This document shows, in pieces, positions 7,809 to 16,700 of a stretch of 64,000 bases of DNA. The DNA comes from JADLHS01 sp964594985 (GTDB lineage Bacteria > Verrucomicrobiota > Verrucomicrobiia > Limisphaerales > JADLHS01): NCBI GenBank assembly GCA_964594985.1, contig CAZQNQ010000017.1, forward strand, positions 1 to 64,000, given 5' to 3'. The position numbers and the translations under genes were made by a program. Each line of letters starts with the position of its first letter. Position 1 is the stretch's first letter. The notes under the pieces were generated by a model. It was not told the origin of the DNA and made no database searches. It worked only from the letters and a program-made list of their open reading frames with translations.

Positions 7809-10406
7809 ATGAACATCAGGGCGTCTTCAGGGTGCAATCGAGTGCAGATTGCTGGCAAGGTTTGGCTTTGGTTGTTGGTTACGGCGCTGCTTGTGCTTCC
7901 CCGACTCAGTTCCGCCCAGATCGTCGCATCGAATTCTGTCGGCTTCTTTACTAACGTCGCGGATCGGTTGCTGCGCGCTTACACGACGGAGTGGTTGGCG
8001 GCGGACTACGCGAACTACACGAACACCTTCAAGATTGACCAGCCATTCGGGGTGACGGGCATTCCGGTCTATGTGAACGGGCAGATGGCCTACGCGTCGG
8101 CGGTGCAGCGGGTATTGCAGGTGGCGGCCAACATCTGGGACGCCAAGACCAACCGGCATGATGCGTTCGGAGCGTTGCCCACCGTGTTCGCACCGCGCTT
8201 CACCGTCAGCAACAACGCGGTTTATATCAACAGCTATGTCGAAGTTTTTACTACTAACGATCTCTCTGCACTACCACCACTCGATCTCACGTTGATTTCG
8301 TCCAACAACCTTGCGTCAGTTGTGCAACCGGACAGTTTGATCTTCGGCGTGCCGCTGGTGATCGGGGCGCGCAAAGGTCTGCCGAACTTCAACGAGTACG
8401 CCATGGACACTACGTTTACGGTGACTCGTAAATTAGAACTCATCAAATCCGGTCCGGGAGGGCAGGTCGCGATCGTGCAGACCAACCAGCTTTACACGCT
8501 CAACGTGGCGGTGGAGTGCGGCGCGGAATTTTGGAATTCGTATCGCGCCAATTACATCCGCCCAGTCAGCATCACGGCGAACAACCGGCTGACGATTTCG
8601 CTCACCGATAGCAATTCCCCCAATGGTCCGCCGGTGCTCAAAACCGTTGTTTCCAGCGGAAGCACCAACACCACCGCCGGAACGCCGTGGCCCGCTTGGA
8701 ACGGAACTGAGCAGGATGCCTCGTTCATCGTGCCGTTTCGGACCAACGTCTCCCTCTTCACCCCGGCCACTGTGGCGTATCAGCCGGGTAGCGGCGTATT
8801 CACAAATCCGGCCGGAACGAATTATGAGGTGGACGCTCGTTTGTTGCTGCCGAACTGGAGGCTGGCCATCACCAATCGCGTGCAAGCCATCATCACCGAT
8901 CAGGCGACGGGGCGGATCATTGATTATGTGTTGCTCGGTGACATGATATATCAGACCAACTTGACGGCGATGTTTGTTCAGCCTTCGACAAGCCGTGGTT
9001 TCAACGGACTGTGGGCCACCAACCTGATCGGTTCACAGATGTCTGGCCGCCTTGGCGTGGTGCAGCAGATCTTTATTTCTGGCGGGAATGCAACGGTGTT
9101 TAATGGCAACCAACCCGGCGATTGGGAATTTAACTACGGCATCTTCCCGCCGAACCGCGCGCATGAAATTGCGAAATTTGGTGCGTTCTTTTTGCCGCTA
9201 GGTGCTATGGCTGTATTTACCGACCCTGCGACGGGTGAGTCTGCGGCAGCAGTCAACACGAACCTCACGGCCTACGCGCCGTTTACCCCGATGGTCACGT
9301 ACACCATCCCGATGAGTTGGCAGGTTAACGATCCGCTGGTGCATTACATGGGACGAGAGATGCTCGACATGAAGAGGTCTGCAATTCCTTATCGCATTAT
9401 TCCACCGGGCGGTACTAACCCGAATGTCATGGCCAACATCGGCCTGAAGAACGCACGTTACTGGCCGTGGGCGAAAGACCCTGGAGCCATCGCCATTGAT
9501 CCCGATGCTTTCAATCCCGCCATCAAGGACCCGCTGGTGCGCGGTTCGGATGACTGGCAATTTCCGACCAACGAATGCCTTGCGATTGGTCAACTCAGCC
9601 AGATTCATCGCGGCACGCCGTGGCAGACGATTTATCTGAAGGCTTCCAACGTGGGGCTTAACAAGTTCGCCACGTCGCCCGCCGCGTGGGTCCAAGGTGA
9701 TTTCCGGACGACGGCGGAAAAGTGGGCCAAGTGGACTGGCAATCGCAACTGGGCTGAAGGCTATTACACGCTGCCGGTTCGCGATTGGTCTTTAGCGGCT
9801 CTCATCGCTTCGCTGCTCAACACCAACGCGCCGCAGCAACTCCTTTCCATCAATAATCCGAACACGAATGCCTGGCTCGATGTGCTTGATGGTTTGAGCG
9901 TGATGACCAATATCCTGTCCCACGGCCAACTCATGGCGAATACGCCTCCGCAATTTGATTCCCTCACCCTCACCTCCAATTCAGTGCAAGCCGGAAGCGT
10001 GGTCGCATCTATCTTCATCACGCGCGCCGGCCAGAACAGTGGCAACTTTCGCAACTTGGGAGATCTTCTAGCCGCGCCCGCGTTGAGTCTGGCTTCTCCG
10101 TGGTTGAACCAGAGTTCCACCATGCAGTTGCAGCGTGGTTTGACCGACGAAGCGTACGAGTGTCTCCCGGCGCAACTCCTGTCGTTGGTGCGAGCGGATT
10201 CCATCGGCACGATTTTGCCCGCTTCCGGCGGAAGCCAAATCCAGTTCACCGGCTCCGACGCCTACGCCTACGCCGTCGAGTGCTCGACTAATCTGGTGCA
10301 TTGGACTGTTGTGAGCACCCACTACCCAACCAATGGCGTTTTCACTTTTGTGGACGGTTTGGCTGGCAGTGGGCAAAGATATTATCGCTCCGTGCTGCTG
10401 CCGTAA
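7809..10406 (+). CDS. Large secreted protein of Verrucomicrobia type, function unknown
   Basis: 865 residues. A signal peptide is clear (VWLWLLVTALLVLPRLSSAQ, about 17-36). The body is rich in Asn, Thr, Ser and aromatic residues, as in extracellular proteins. It has no enzyme motif that I recognise. The last 55 residues (YAVECSTNLVHWTVVST … GQRYYRSVLLP) form a C-terminal domain that I recall at the ends of many exported verrucomicrobial proteins, possibly for surface anchoring. Only one or two cysteines are visible. No operon partner: the duplicated ATPase end is upstream and a repeat downstream. A structural or adhesive role is conceivable, but not shown. Confidence 0.8.
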   Translation: MNIRASSGCNRVQIAGKVWLWLLVTALLVLPRLSSAQIVASNSVGFFTNVADRLLRAYTTEWLAADYANYTNTFKIDQPFGVTGIPVYVNGQMAYASAVQRVLQVAANIWDAKTNRHDAFGALPTVFAPRFTVSNNAVYINSYVEVFTTNDLSALPPLDLTLISSNNLASVVQPDSLIFGVPLVIGARKGLPNFNEYAMDTTFTVTRKLELIKSGPGGQVAIVQTNQLYTLNVAVECGAEFWNSYRANYIRPVSITANNRLTISLTDSNSPNGPPVLKTVVSSGSTNTTAGTPWPAWNGTEQDASFIVPFRTNVSLFTPATVAYQPGSGVFTNPAGTNYEVDARLLLPNWRLAITNRVQAIITDQATGRIIDYVLLGDMIYQTNLTAMFVQPSTSRGFNGLWATNLIGSQMSGRLGVVQQIFISGGNATVFNGNQPGDWEFNYGIFPPNRAHEIAKFGAFFLPLGAMAVFTDPATGESAAAVNTNLTAYAPFTPMVTYTIPMSWQVNDPLVHYMGREMLDMKRSAIPYRIIPPGGTNPNVMANIGLKNARYWPWAKDPGAIAIDPDAFNPAIKDPLVRGSDDWQFPTNECLAIGQLSQIHRGTPWQTIYLKASNVGLNKFATSPAAWVQGDFRTTAEKWAKWTGNRNWAEGYYTLPVRDWSLAALIASLLNTNAPQQLLSINNPNTNAWLDVLDGLSVMTNILSHGQLMANTPPQFDSLTLTSNSVQAGSVVASIFITRAGQNSGNFRNLGDLLAAPALSLASPWLNQSSTMQLQRGLTDEAYECLPAQLLSLVRADSIGTILPASGGSQIQFTGSDAYAYAVECSTNLVHWTVVSTHYPTNGVFTFVDGLAGSGQRYYRSVLLP

Positions 10407-10494
10407 ATAATCTTGGAAAGTTACGCATCTCGGCGCCTTAGCGGTTCAAAATCCGTGTTCATCTGTGTCCATCCGTGGTTAAATTTTCCCCGCC

Positions 10495-10590
10495 ATGAAA
10501 CACCTCGCCGAACACCTCTGGTTCGAGCTGCCGCCGCGGTGGGAATTACGCTGGGCGAGCGGGTTGACACATTCGGGGCGCGTGGGATAA
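10495..10590 (+). pseudogene. Remnant 5' end of a yjbQ gene
   Basis: The frame begins MKHLAEHLWFELPPR and stops after 31 codons. The first 20 or so codons match the start of the intact yjbQ at 11264 (MKHLTEHLWFETPHR), including CCGCCATG before the start. The offset is 769 bp, with a PIN toxin-antitoxin pair between them. I interpret it as the original or a duplicated yjbQ start left behind by the insertion. Confidence 0.6.
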
Positions 10591-10597
10591 TTCCACC

Positions 10598-10840
10598 ATG
10601 AAACGCGGTGCGCCATCCGGTCCGGTTCCGCCGGAACAATTAAAGCCCGTTCTGCACGAGAAAATCGAGCGGATGAGTGGCGAACAGCTTTCGCTTCTCA
10701 ATCGTGTGATGCTGCAATTGGAAGTCGAGGAGCGCGCGGATCGGTTGAGCGAGGCGTTTGACAAGGATCACGCCGTCGACCAGTTGCGGCGCGTGGCCGA
10801 GTTGGTGCGGGAATGCCGGGCCAAACACCGTTACGCATGA
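10598..10840 (+). CDS. Putative antitoxin of a PIN-domain toxin-antitoxin pair
   Basis: 80 residues, helical and highly charged (VLHEKIERMSGEQLSLLNRVMLQLEVEER; RRVAELVRECRAKHRYA). It has no clear ribbon-helix-helix or AbrB motif, so the DNA-binding type is not assigned. Its TGA overlaps the toxin ATG (ATGA at 10837-10840), the usual sign of antitoxin-toxin coupling. Identification rests mostly on this position. Confidence 0.7.
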   Translation: MKRGAPSGPVPPEQLKPVLHEKIERMSGEQLSLLNRVMLQLEVEERADRLSEAFDKDHAVDQLRRVAELVRECRAKHRYA

Positions 10841-11256
10841 CGGTCTGCCTCGACACCAACGTCTTTCTGCAAATCTTCGGTCGCAATCAGCCTTACCATG
10901 CCATCCTGCGCGCCTTGCTGGACGGGCGCCTGACGCTTGCGGTGTCCACGGAAATCCTGCTCGAATACGAGGAGGTCACCACCAAACTCTCCGGCACAGA
11001 ACGGTGGCGGGATGTGGCCACGCTGCTGGAGTTGCTCAATCAGCTTCATGGCAACGTCCGCGAGGTCGGGTCACAATTTCGCTTCAACGTCATCGCCGCC
11101 GATCCTGACGACAACAAGTTCTCCGACTGCGCCATCACGGTGGAAGCAGACTTTGTCGTCACCGCCGATTCGCATTTCGCTGCCTTGAACGCCGCCGGAT
11201 ACAAACCGAAGGCCATTGCCCCCGATGAATTTATCCGCAAGTTTCTGACAGATTAA
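10837..11256 (+). CDS. PIN-domain toxin (PIN_3 / COG1569-like ribonuclease)
   Basis: 139 residues from ATG 10837 (MTVCLDTNVFLQIF). PIN acidic residues are present: DTN at the start, the Glu in STEILLEYEEV, and DPDDNKFSDCAI…ADFVVTADSHF near the end. These match the 'putative toxin-antitoxin system toxin component, PIN family'. Such proteins are Mg-dependent ribonucleases, usually cutting tRNA or rRNA and silenced by their cognate antitoxin. The pair is flanked on both sides by the 5' end of yjbQ. Confidence 0.88.
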   Translation: MTVCLDTNVFLQIFGRNQPYHAILRALLDGRLTLAVSTEILLEYEEVTTKLSGTERWRDVATLLELLNQLHGNVREVGSQFRFNVIAADPDDNKFSDCAITVEADFVVTADSHFAALNAAGYKPKAIAPDEFIRKFLTD

Positions 11257-11263
11257 TGCCGCC

Positions 11264-11683
<420 letters not shown>

Positions 11684-11689
11684 GGCCGG

Positions 11690-13207
11690 TCAGGCGCGGC
11701 GGTTTCGTTTGAGGGGAATTTGTTCCGCCAGTTCTTCCGCCGGGTAGGTCCAGATTTCCGCGAGCGTCGGATGATAATGCGGCGTGGCGGCGAACTCATG
11801 CACGGTCATGCGCTTCGCCATTGTGACGTTGATTTCGTGGATCAATTCGCCGCCCACCGGCCCGACGCAGCAACCGCCGAGGATTTCGCCGGTCTTGGGA
11901 TTGGCCAGCAGCTTTACGAAACCATCGAGCGCTTCCATGATGAGCGATTTGCCGTGATCGTTGAACGGATAGCTCGCGGCAAGGAATGGAATCTTGCGGG
12001 CGGTCGCCTCTTTTTCGGTCAAGCCGACGGTGGCGACTTGCGGATCGGTAAACACCACGCTTGTCAGCAACCGGTAATCCGCCGTTCGTGGGCGGCGCGG
12101 GTTGGCGATGTTGTGCGCGGCGATTTCCGCCTGTTGGATCGCGATGTGGACGATCTCGTGCGGCCCGGTGCAATCGCCCGCCGCATAGATGTGCGGCGTG
12201 CTGGTGCGCATCTGCGTATCGGCGATGATGCGGCCGTTCTCGGTTTCAACACCCGCGTTTTCTAAGCACAGCGTCGCGGTGTTCGGGGAGCGACCGAGTG
12301 CGAGCAGGATTTCATCCGCCTCCGCGCGCAGCTTCTTTCCATTCTGCTCGAACTCGACGACCTTGCGCTTTCCGTTGCGGCGTGCGCCAAGAAGCTTTGT
12401 GCCGGTGAACAGCTTGATGCCTTCGCGCTGGAATACGGTCTTGATGACTGCGCCGGCATCGGCATCAAACTCTCGTAAGACATGCGGGCTGCGTTGGATT
12501 TGAGTCACCTTTACGTCGAAGCGCGCGAAGAACTGCGCCAACTCACAGGCAATCGCCCCGCCGCCAAGGACAATGAGCGATTTGGGCAGTTTCTTGAGCG
12601 AGAGCGCGTGGTCGCTGGTGATATAGCCGATTTCTTCCAACGAGGGGAGGGGAGGTGGTGAAACAACGGAACCCGTGCCGATGATGAAGTGCTGGGCGGT
12701 GATGGTAGGGCGCGTCACTCCGTGCGCGCCGTCATCGCCTGACACGGAGAGTTTCTGGCGATTTGATTGCTTTGCTACGATCGCGGCGGGCAGGGGACTG
12801 CCCGCCCTACCAACGCCCAGTTGTTCGAGCGTCAAAGTGTGTTCATCAATAAACTGTGCATTCGCTCGGATGAATTTGAACTTTCCTCTCTCCAGTTGTT
12901 TGCGGCGATAGCTGGCGAAGTCTTCGATCATGGCGGCTTTGCGCGCCATGACTTTCTTGAAGTCGAAGCCGATCTTGCCGGGCTTGAGTCCCCAGGTTTT
13001 GCCGTTCCGCGCCAGATGCAGAACCTCCGCCGCGTATAGCAACGCCTTGCTGGGCATACAACCACGCAGGATGCACAAGCCGCCAACTTCGCGCCCGCCT
13101 TCGATGACGACGGTTTTTAATCCAGCGCTTGTGGCAGTTCGCGCCGCAGCGTAACCCGCGCTGCCGCCGCCGAGGATGGCGACATCAAAATCAACCTTGG
13201 ATTTCAT
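11690..13207 (-). CDS. Dihydrolipoyl dehydrogenase-like FAD/NAD disulfide oxidoreductase, with in-frame repeat
   Basis: 505 residues. The FAD site is ILGGGSAGYAAA (11-22) and the redox-active disulfide is C44 and C49 in CILRGCMPSK. The NAD site is LGGGAIACE and the second FAD motif IYAAGDCTG. A dimerization domain ends with the HYHPTLAEIW His-Glu dyad. It belongs to the class I flavoprotein group of Lpd and mercuric reductase, but no 2-oxoacid dehydrogenase genes are nearby, so the substrate is open. Residues 133-168 (GRAGSPLPAA … GAHGVTRPT) are encoded by a type A palindromic element. They replace the turn between two strands just before the IIGTGS motif. Other family members lack this segment. 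Confidence 0.88.
   Translation of the reverse strand: MKSKVDFDVAILGGGSAGYAAARTATSAGLKTVVIEGGREVGGLCILRGCMPSKALLYAAEVLHLARNGKTWGLKPGKIGFDFKKVMARKAAMIEDFASYRRKQLERGKFKFIRANAQFIDEHTLTLEQLGVGRAGSPLPAAIVAKQSNRQKLSVSGDDGAHGVTRPTITAQHFIIGTGSVVSPPPLPSLEEIGYITSDHALSLKKLPKSLIVLGGGAIACELAQFFARFDVKVTQIQRSPHVLREFDADAGAVIKTVFQREGIKLFTGTKLLGARRNGKRKVVEFEQNGKKLRAEADEILLALGRSPNTATLCLENAGVETENGRIIADTQMRTSTPHIYAAGDCTGPHEIVHIAIQQAEIAAHNIANPRRPRTADYRLLTSVVFTDPQVATVGLTEKEATARKIPFLAASYPFNDHGKSLIMEALDGFVKLLANPKTGEILGGCCVGPVGGELIHEINVTMAKRMTVHEFAATPHYHPTLAEIWTYPAEELAEQIPLKRNRRA
12704..12811 (-). repeat. Type A palindromic element, long copy, inside the Lpd-like gene
   Basis: 108 bp (36 codons) with the same GGTAGGGCG/CGCCCTACC ends and hairpins as 2358-2432, plus 33 bp more in the central loop. 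It begins exactly at codon 133. Confidence 0.85.
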
Positions 13208-13249
13208 AGAAATAAAATACCGTGGAGTTCTCCCGCTGCGCCCAAGGAA

Positions 13250-14128
13250 TTACTTCTTCCCGCCGACTTTGGTTGCAAAATCAGCGTCACTGGTCAGCCT
13301 GCGATAGCTGCAATCTGATAGTGCGTATTCCCGACCATCCGACACGATGAATGCCAAGTCATTCTCGATAATGCCGCTGTTTCTGTTCGTTGTTTTAACG
13401 AACTGCTGGAGAAGAGCCGCCGCCTTTTCTACGAAAGGAATCATGGCTTCCTCTGTGTGAGTGACCATTGACGGAAACTTTGCGACTGTGAAAGCGCCAA
13501 GCATTTCTCCATCAGGCAATGTCAACAACCAGCTTGGACCTCTGATTCCCGCAAAAGTGTCGCCGTGTTGCTTGTAGAGTAGTTGCCAATGCTTGAATAC
13601 AGCTTTTTGTAGTCGGGCTGGAGTTTCGCCAACTTTGAAAGACAAATAGATATTTTTTTCGCATCGATCTTCTTTCAACCCTGCCAGTAGCCAAGGTTGC
13701 TCTGAAGAATTGATAGCTTCTACTTTTTCAAGCCACTTACGATTAAACTCCGCTTTTTCCTGCTCTGCACTCGTATCATGGCCAGTTTTGCTTATACCGA
13801 TAAACTCGCCGGTGGAACAATCAACTGCGCGCAATTGGAAGTGACTGGCAATTTTCGCGATAGACTTCACGGCTTTGTCAGCATCGTCATGGACGTGCAT
13901 GAGAATCTGACTACACGGATCGTCGTCGATATTAATCTCGATGAGATAACCCTTACCACTGATTGTGACTTGAGATGAACTACCGATAACTGCTGATTTG
14001 AACAATTGCTTCAGTGAGGTCTGTATTTTGGATCGAGAACCAAACGCAGGTGGGACGTAGTCCTGTGGAACCTCGTCAGGATTAGAAACGGATTCGGGAA
14101 ACCTTTGGAGTAAGATGTCCCAACTCAT
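13250..14128 (-). CDS. Hypothetical protein, AT-richer than its surroundings
   Basis: 292 residues, starting MSWDILLQRFPESV. No signal peptide or membrane segment is visible and no motif is recognised. Parts suggest two alpha/beta halves: residues 50-110 (SQVTISGKGYLIEINID…MHVHDD) and 150-290. It starts 3 bp after the hisG stop, but codon use is clearly less GC-rich than in hisG, which suggests recent acquisition. Function unknown; comparison with immunity-type or SMI1-like proteins would be a guess. Confidence 0.7.
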   Translation of the reverse strand: MSWDILLQRFPESVSNPDEVPQDYVPPAFGSRSKIQTSLKQLFKSAVIGSSSQVTISGKGYLIEINIDDDPCSQILMHVHDDADKAVKSIAKIASHFQLRAVDCSTGEFIGISKTGHDTSAEQEKAEFNRKWLEKVEAINSSEQPWLLAGLKEDRCEKNIYLSFKVGETPARLQKAVFKHWQLLYKQHGDTFAGIRGPSWLLTLPDGEMLGAFTVAKFPSMVTHTEEAMIPFVEKAAALLQQFVKTTNRNSGIIENDLAFIVSDGREYALSDCSYRRLTSDADFATKVGGKK

Positions 14129-14131
14129 AGG

Positions 14132-15013
14132 TCAATAAACCACTTTGTTGAGCGGATATTCGGTGACGCCTTCCGCGCCCGCCGCTTTGAGGGCCGGAAT
14201 CAGTTCGCGGACGATGTGTTCGTCAATGATCGTTTCCACGGCGACCCAGCCCTTTTTCGTCAGTGGTGCAATCGTCGGGCCACGCAATGAGTGAAGCTGG
14301 TCAACCACCGCCTTGAGGTTTTTCGTGTGGACATTCAACTTGAGGCCGACCTTCGTTTCGGCTTCGAGCGCGCCCTTGAGCAGCATCGCCATCGTCTCGA
14401 TTTTCTGCTTTTTCCACTTGTCTTTCCACGCGCTGTGATTGGCGATGAGGCGCGGAGTGGAACTGAGGAGTTCGTCCACGATGCGGAGTTTGTTCGCACG
14501 GAGCGACGAGCCGGTCTCGGTGACTTCGACGATGGCGTCCACGAGTTCGTGGGCTTTGACTTCCGTGGCACCCCAGGAAAATTCGACCTCCGCCTTCACG
14601 CCATGCTTCTTGAGATACTTCTTGGTCAGGTTGACGACTTCGGTGGCGATGCGTTTGCCCTGCAAATCTTTCACGGACTTCACGGGGGAATCTTCCGGCA
14701 CGCACAAGACCCAGCGCGCGGGTTTGCGGGAAACTTTGCTGAACAGGAATTCGCCGACCTCATGCACGTCCGAGCCGTTCTCGATGACCCAGTCGTGGCC
14801 GGTGATGCCGCAATCCAGATAACCATGCTCGACGTACCGGCTGATTTCCTGCGCGCGGATGAGACGGATTTCCATCTCGGCATCGTCCACGTAAGGGAGG
14901 TAGGACCGGCTGCTGACGGAAATGTTCCAGCCCGCCTTGGCCATCTTTTGAATGGTCGCCTCTTGCAAACTGCCTTTGGGCAACCCGAACCGGAGTATCT
15001 TCTTGCTGCTCAT
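14132..15013 (-). CDS. hisG: ATP phosphoribosyltransferase, long form (HisG_L)
   Basis: 293 residues from ATG 15013 (MSSKKILRFGLPKGSLQEAT); the frame extends further upstream only through repeat DNA. It catalyses the first step of histidine synthesis, joining ATP and PRPP. Visible parts are LPKGSL, the DCGITGHDW substrate loop and the PRPP-binding region IVEVTETGSSLRAN. A C-terminal ACT-like regulatory domain (about 215-293, LRGPTIAPL) marks the long, self-sufficient form that does not need HisZ. No other his gene is adjacent. Confidence 0.95.
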   Translation of the reverse strand: MSSKKILRFGLPKGSLQEATIQKMAKAGWNISVSSRSYLPYVDDAEMEIRLIRAQEISRYVEHGYLDCGITGHDWVIENGSDVHEVGEFLFSKVSRKPARWVLCVPEDSPVKSVKDLQGKRIATEVVNLTKKYLKKHGVKAEVEFSWGATEVKAHELVDAIVEVTETGSSLRANKLRIVDELLSSTPRLIANHSAWKDKWKKQKIETMAMLLKGALEAETKVGLKLNVHTKNLKAVVDQLHSLRGPTIAPLTKKGWVAVETIIDEHIVRELIPALKAAGAEGVTEYPLNKVVY

Positions 15014-15094
15014 ATCAAATAAGTGCCGGCCAGCATAGCCGAAGCGCCGCGCGAAAGACGATTGTTTTTTGGGTGGTGAAAATTGGGATTCTTT

Positions 15095-15244
15095 AACCAC
15101 GGATGGACACCGATGAACACGGATGAAAAGACCTTTGACGCGAATCTCGCGAATGGGGAAACCACTTCGGTAAATTCGCATCAACCGGCGTAATTCTCGG
15201 AAAGCTATTCCCCAGTCCGTGTTTATCCGTGGCCATCCGTGGTT
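15095..15244. repeat. Palindrome of the 'ACCACGGATGGACAC…' type
   Basis: Left arm AACCACGGATGGACACCGAT and right arm CCGTGGCCATCCGTGGTT face each other between purN and hisG. A single related arm occurs near 10453-10482. Confidence 0.75.
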
Positions 15245-15250
15245 GAAACT

Positions 15251-15877
15251 TCAAGCCTTGCGGATCACGCGCCGGCCCTGCACGAGGATCTCGCCGCGTG
15301 CAATCGCCGCGACGCACTTTGGATAAAGCTCGTGCTCCGCCGCGTGGATGCGCGCATGCAACGTCGCTGCCGTATCGTCATCAAGCACGGGCACGGTTTG
15401 CTGGCCGATAATGGCGCCGGAGTCCACGCCTGCATCCACGAAGTGCACGGTGCAGCCCGTCGCCTTCACGCCATAATCCAGCGCCTGTTTCCACGCTTCG
15501 AGTCCGGGGAACGACGGCAGCAGTGACGGATGCACGTTGACGATGCGGCCCTCGAAGGCGCGGAGGAAATCCCCTTTGAGCACGCGCATGAAACCGGCGA
15601 GCACGATTAGATCAATCTTCGCCTCTTGCAACGCCGCCACGTAAGCGCGTTCGGCGTCTTCCTCCAGTTTGGTGCGGAATTTTCCGGGCGCGATGAAGCG
15701 GGCCGGGAAGTTGCGCTGGCGGGCGTGTTCCAGAATCCCCGCGTTCTCCACGTCGCTCAACACGATGCCGACTTGCGCCGGGATTTTTCCGGCCGCGATG
15801 GCGGCCGCGATGGCGACGAAGTTCGAGCCTTTGCCCGAACCGAGCACGCCAAGGCGAAATGGTTTTCCCGAATTCAT
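15251..15877 (-). CDS. purN: Phosphoribosylglycinamide formyltransferase
   Basis: 208 residues from ATG 15877 (MNSGKPFRLGVLGSGKGSNF). It transfers a formyl group from 10-formyl-tetrahydrofolate to GAR in purine synthesis. Active-site parts are GSGKGSN, LAGFMRVL, NVHPSLLPSFPG and the GCTVHFVDAGVDSG loop with the catalytic Asp. Length is normal. No other pur gene is adjacent; guaB lies far away at 57758. The frame upstream of 15877 is repeat-derived and was not used. Confidence 0.96.
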   Translation of the reverse strand: MNSGKPFRLGVLGSGKGSNFVAIAAAIAAGKIPAQVGIVLSDVENAGILEHARQRNFPARFIAPGKFRTKLEEDAERAYVAALQEAKIDLIVLAGFMRVLKGDFLRAFEGRIVNVHPSLLPSFPGLEAWKQALDYGVKATGCTVHFVDAGVDSGAIIGQQTVPVLDDDTAATLHARIHAAEHELYPKCVAAIARGEILVQGRRVIRKA

Positions 15878-15946
15878 GCGGATGAGTTTCCTGTTGTGTC
15901 TGGCTGACTGCAAGCTTTCCTGCAATCCGGCCACGCGGGCAACGGC

Positions 15947-16119
15947 GTAGGGCGGGTTTTCCAACCTGCCAGTGCCGGCGACTTTCTAGTCGCCTGTTCC
16001 GCTCGGGGGCCGGGCGTGAAACCCGGGACGCTTGGAAACGCCAGCGCAACTTCCGGCGTGGCGTCGAAACCCGGGGTTGGAAAACCCCGTGTACCGGCAG
16101 GCAGGAAAGCCCGCCCTAC
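15947..16119. repeat. Type D composite palindrome between purN and the SET gene
   Basis: Ends GTAGGGCGGG / CCCGCCCTAC, with several inner hairpins such as GGCGACTTTCTAGTCGCC and GGGGTTGGAAAACCCC. The right end overlaps the last codon of the SET gene, so its TAG stop comes from the repeat. A second copy lies at 20845-20951. Confidence 0.75.
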
Positions 16120-16682
16120 GTGGAAGCCGGCAGCGCGACCAGTCGGCGTACCTCATCCCAATACTCTTCCGCGATGATGAAACCGACACAGTTCGGTGTG
16201 CGGCATTGGCAGACATGATCGAGGTAATCTTCCATGTCGTAACCGTAGTTGAAGAACAGTTCCTCGCCTTGTTGGATGTCGCGCAATGCGTTGATGAAGA
16301 TGCGGCCTTCGTCCCACTCGGCTTCGCAGTTCGGCGTGCAACTGTGATTGATGAAGCGCGCCGGATTCCACGGCTGCTTGCCATCGAGATCCCAGTCGTC
16401 GTCAATCGTGAAGATGTATTCGTTGTCCGCCTCGCAACGCCGGGTGGACTCGGCTTTGTCAATGCGTTCGCCGACGTATTCGATGATGCGCGTCCCGGCG
16501 GGAATCTCCTTGCGCGCGTAGCCGCCCGTGCCGTGGATGGTGGACTGGCGCACTTCCAGAAATTCGTTTCCCTGTTCAACGGGAATGGTCGGGCGCGTCA
16601 CTCCGTGCGCGCCGTTCATGTCAGGTAACACCGCGGCGGGCAAGGGACTGCCTGCCCTACCTTCTGCATTTATCGCTTCCAT
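16116..16682 (-). CDS. SET-domain protein-lysine methyltransferase-like, N-terminus made of a repeat
   Basis: 188 residues as drawn from ATG 16682. SET motifs are present: IHGTGGYARKEI, the SAM-binding ARFINHSCTPNCEA and GEELFFNYGY, then a post-SET-like CQCRTPNC. Bacterial SET proteins may methylate lysines of host or own proteins; no target is known here. Residues 8-32 (GRAGSPLPAA … GAHGVTRPT) are a type A palindromic element. An ATG inside that element (residue 22) could be the true start. The stop codon lies in another repeat (15947-16119), so both gene ends border repeats. Confidence 0.85.
   Translation of the reverse strand: MEAINAEGRAGSPLPAAVLPDMNGAHGVTRPTIPVEQGNEFLEVRQSTIHGTGGYARKEIPAGTRIIEYVGERIDKAESTRRCEADNEYIFTIDDDWDLDGKQPWNPARFINHSCTPNCEAEWDEGRIFINALRDIQQGEELFFNYGYDMEDYLDHVCQCRTPNCVGFIIAEEYWDEVRRLVALPAST
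16587..16661 (-). repeat. Type A palindromic element at the 5' end of the SET gene
   Basis: 75 bp with ends GGTAGGGCA/CGCCCGACC (each slightly changed) and the same inner hairpins. It begins at codon 8 and keeps the frame. Confidence 0.8.
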
Positions 16683-16700
16683 AAAGCCGGGGAGTTTGCC

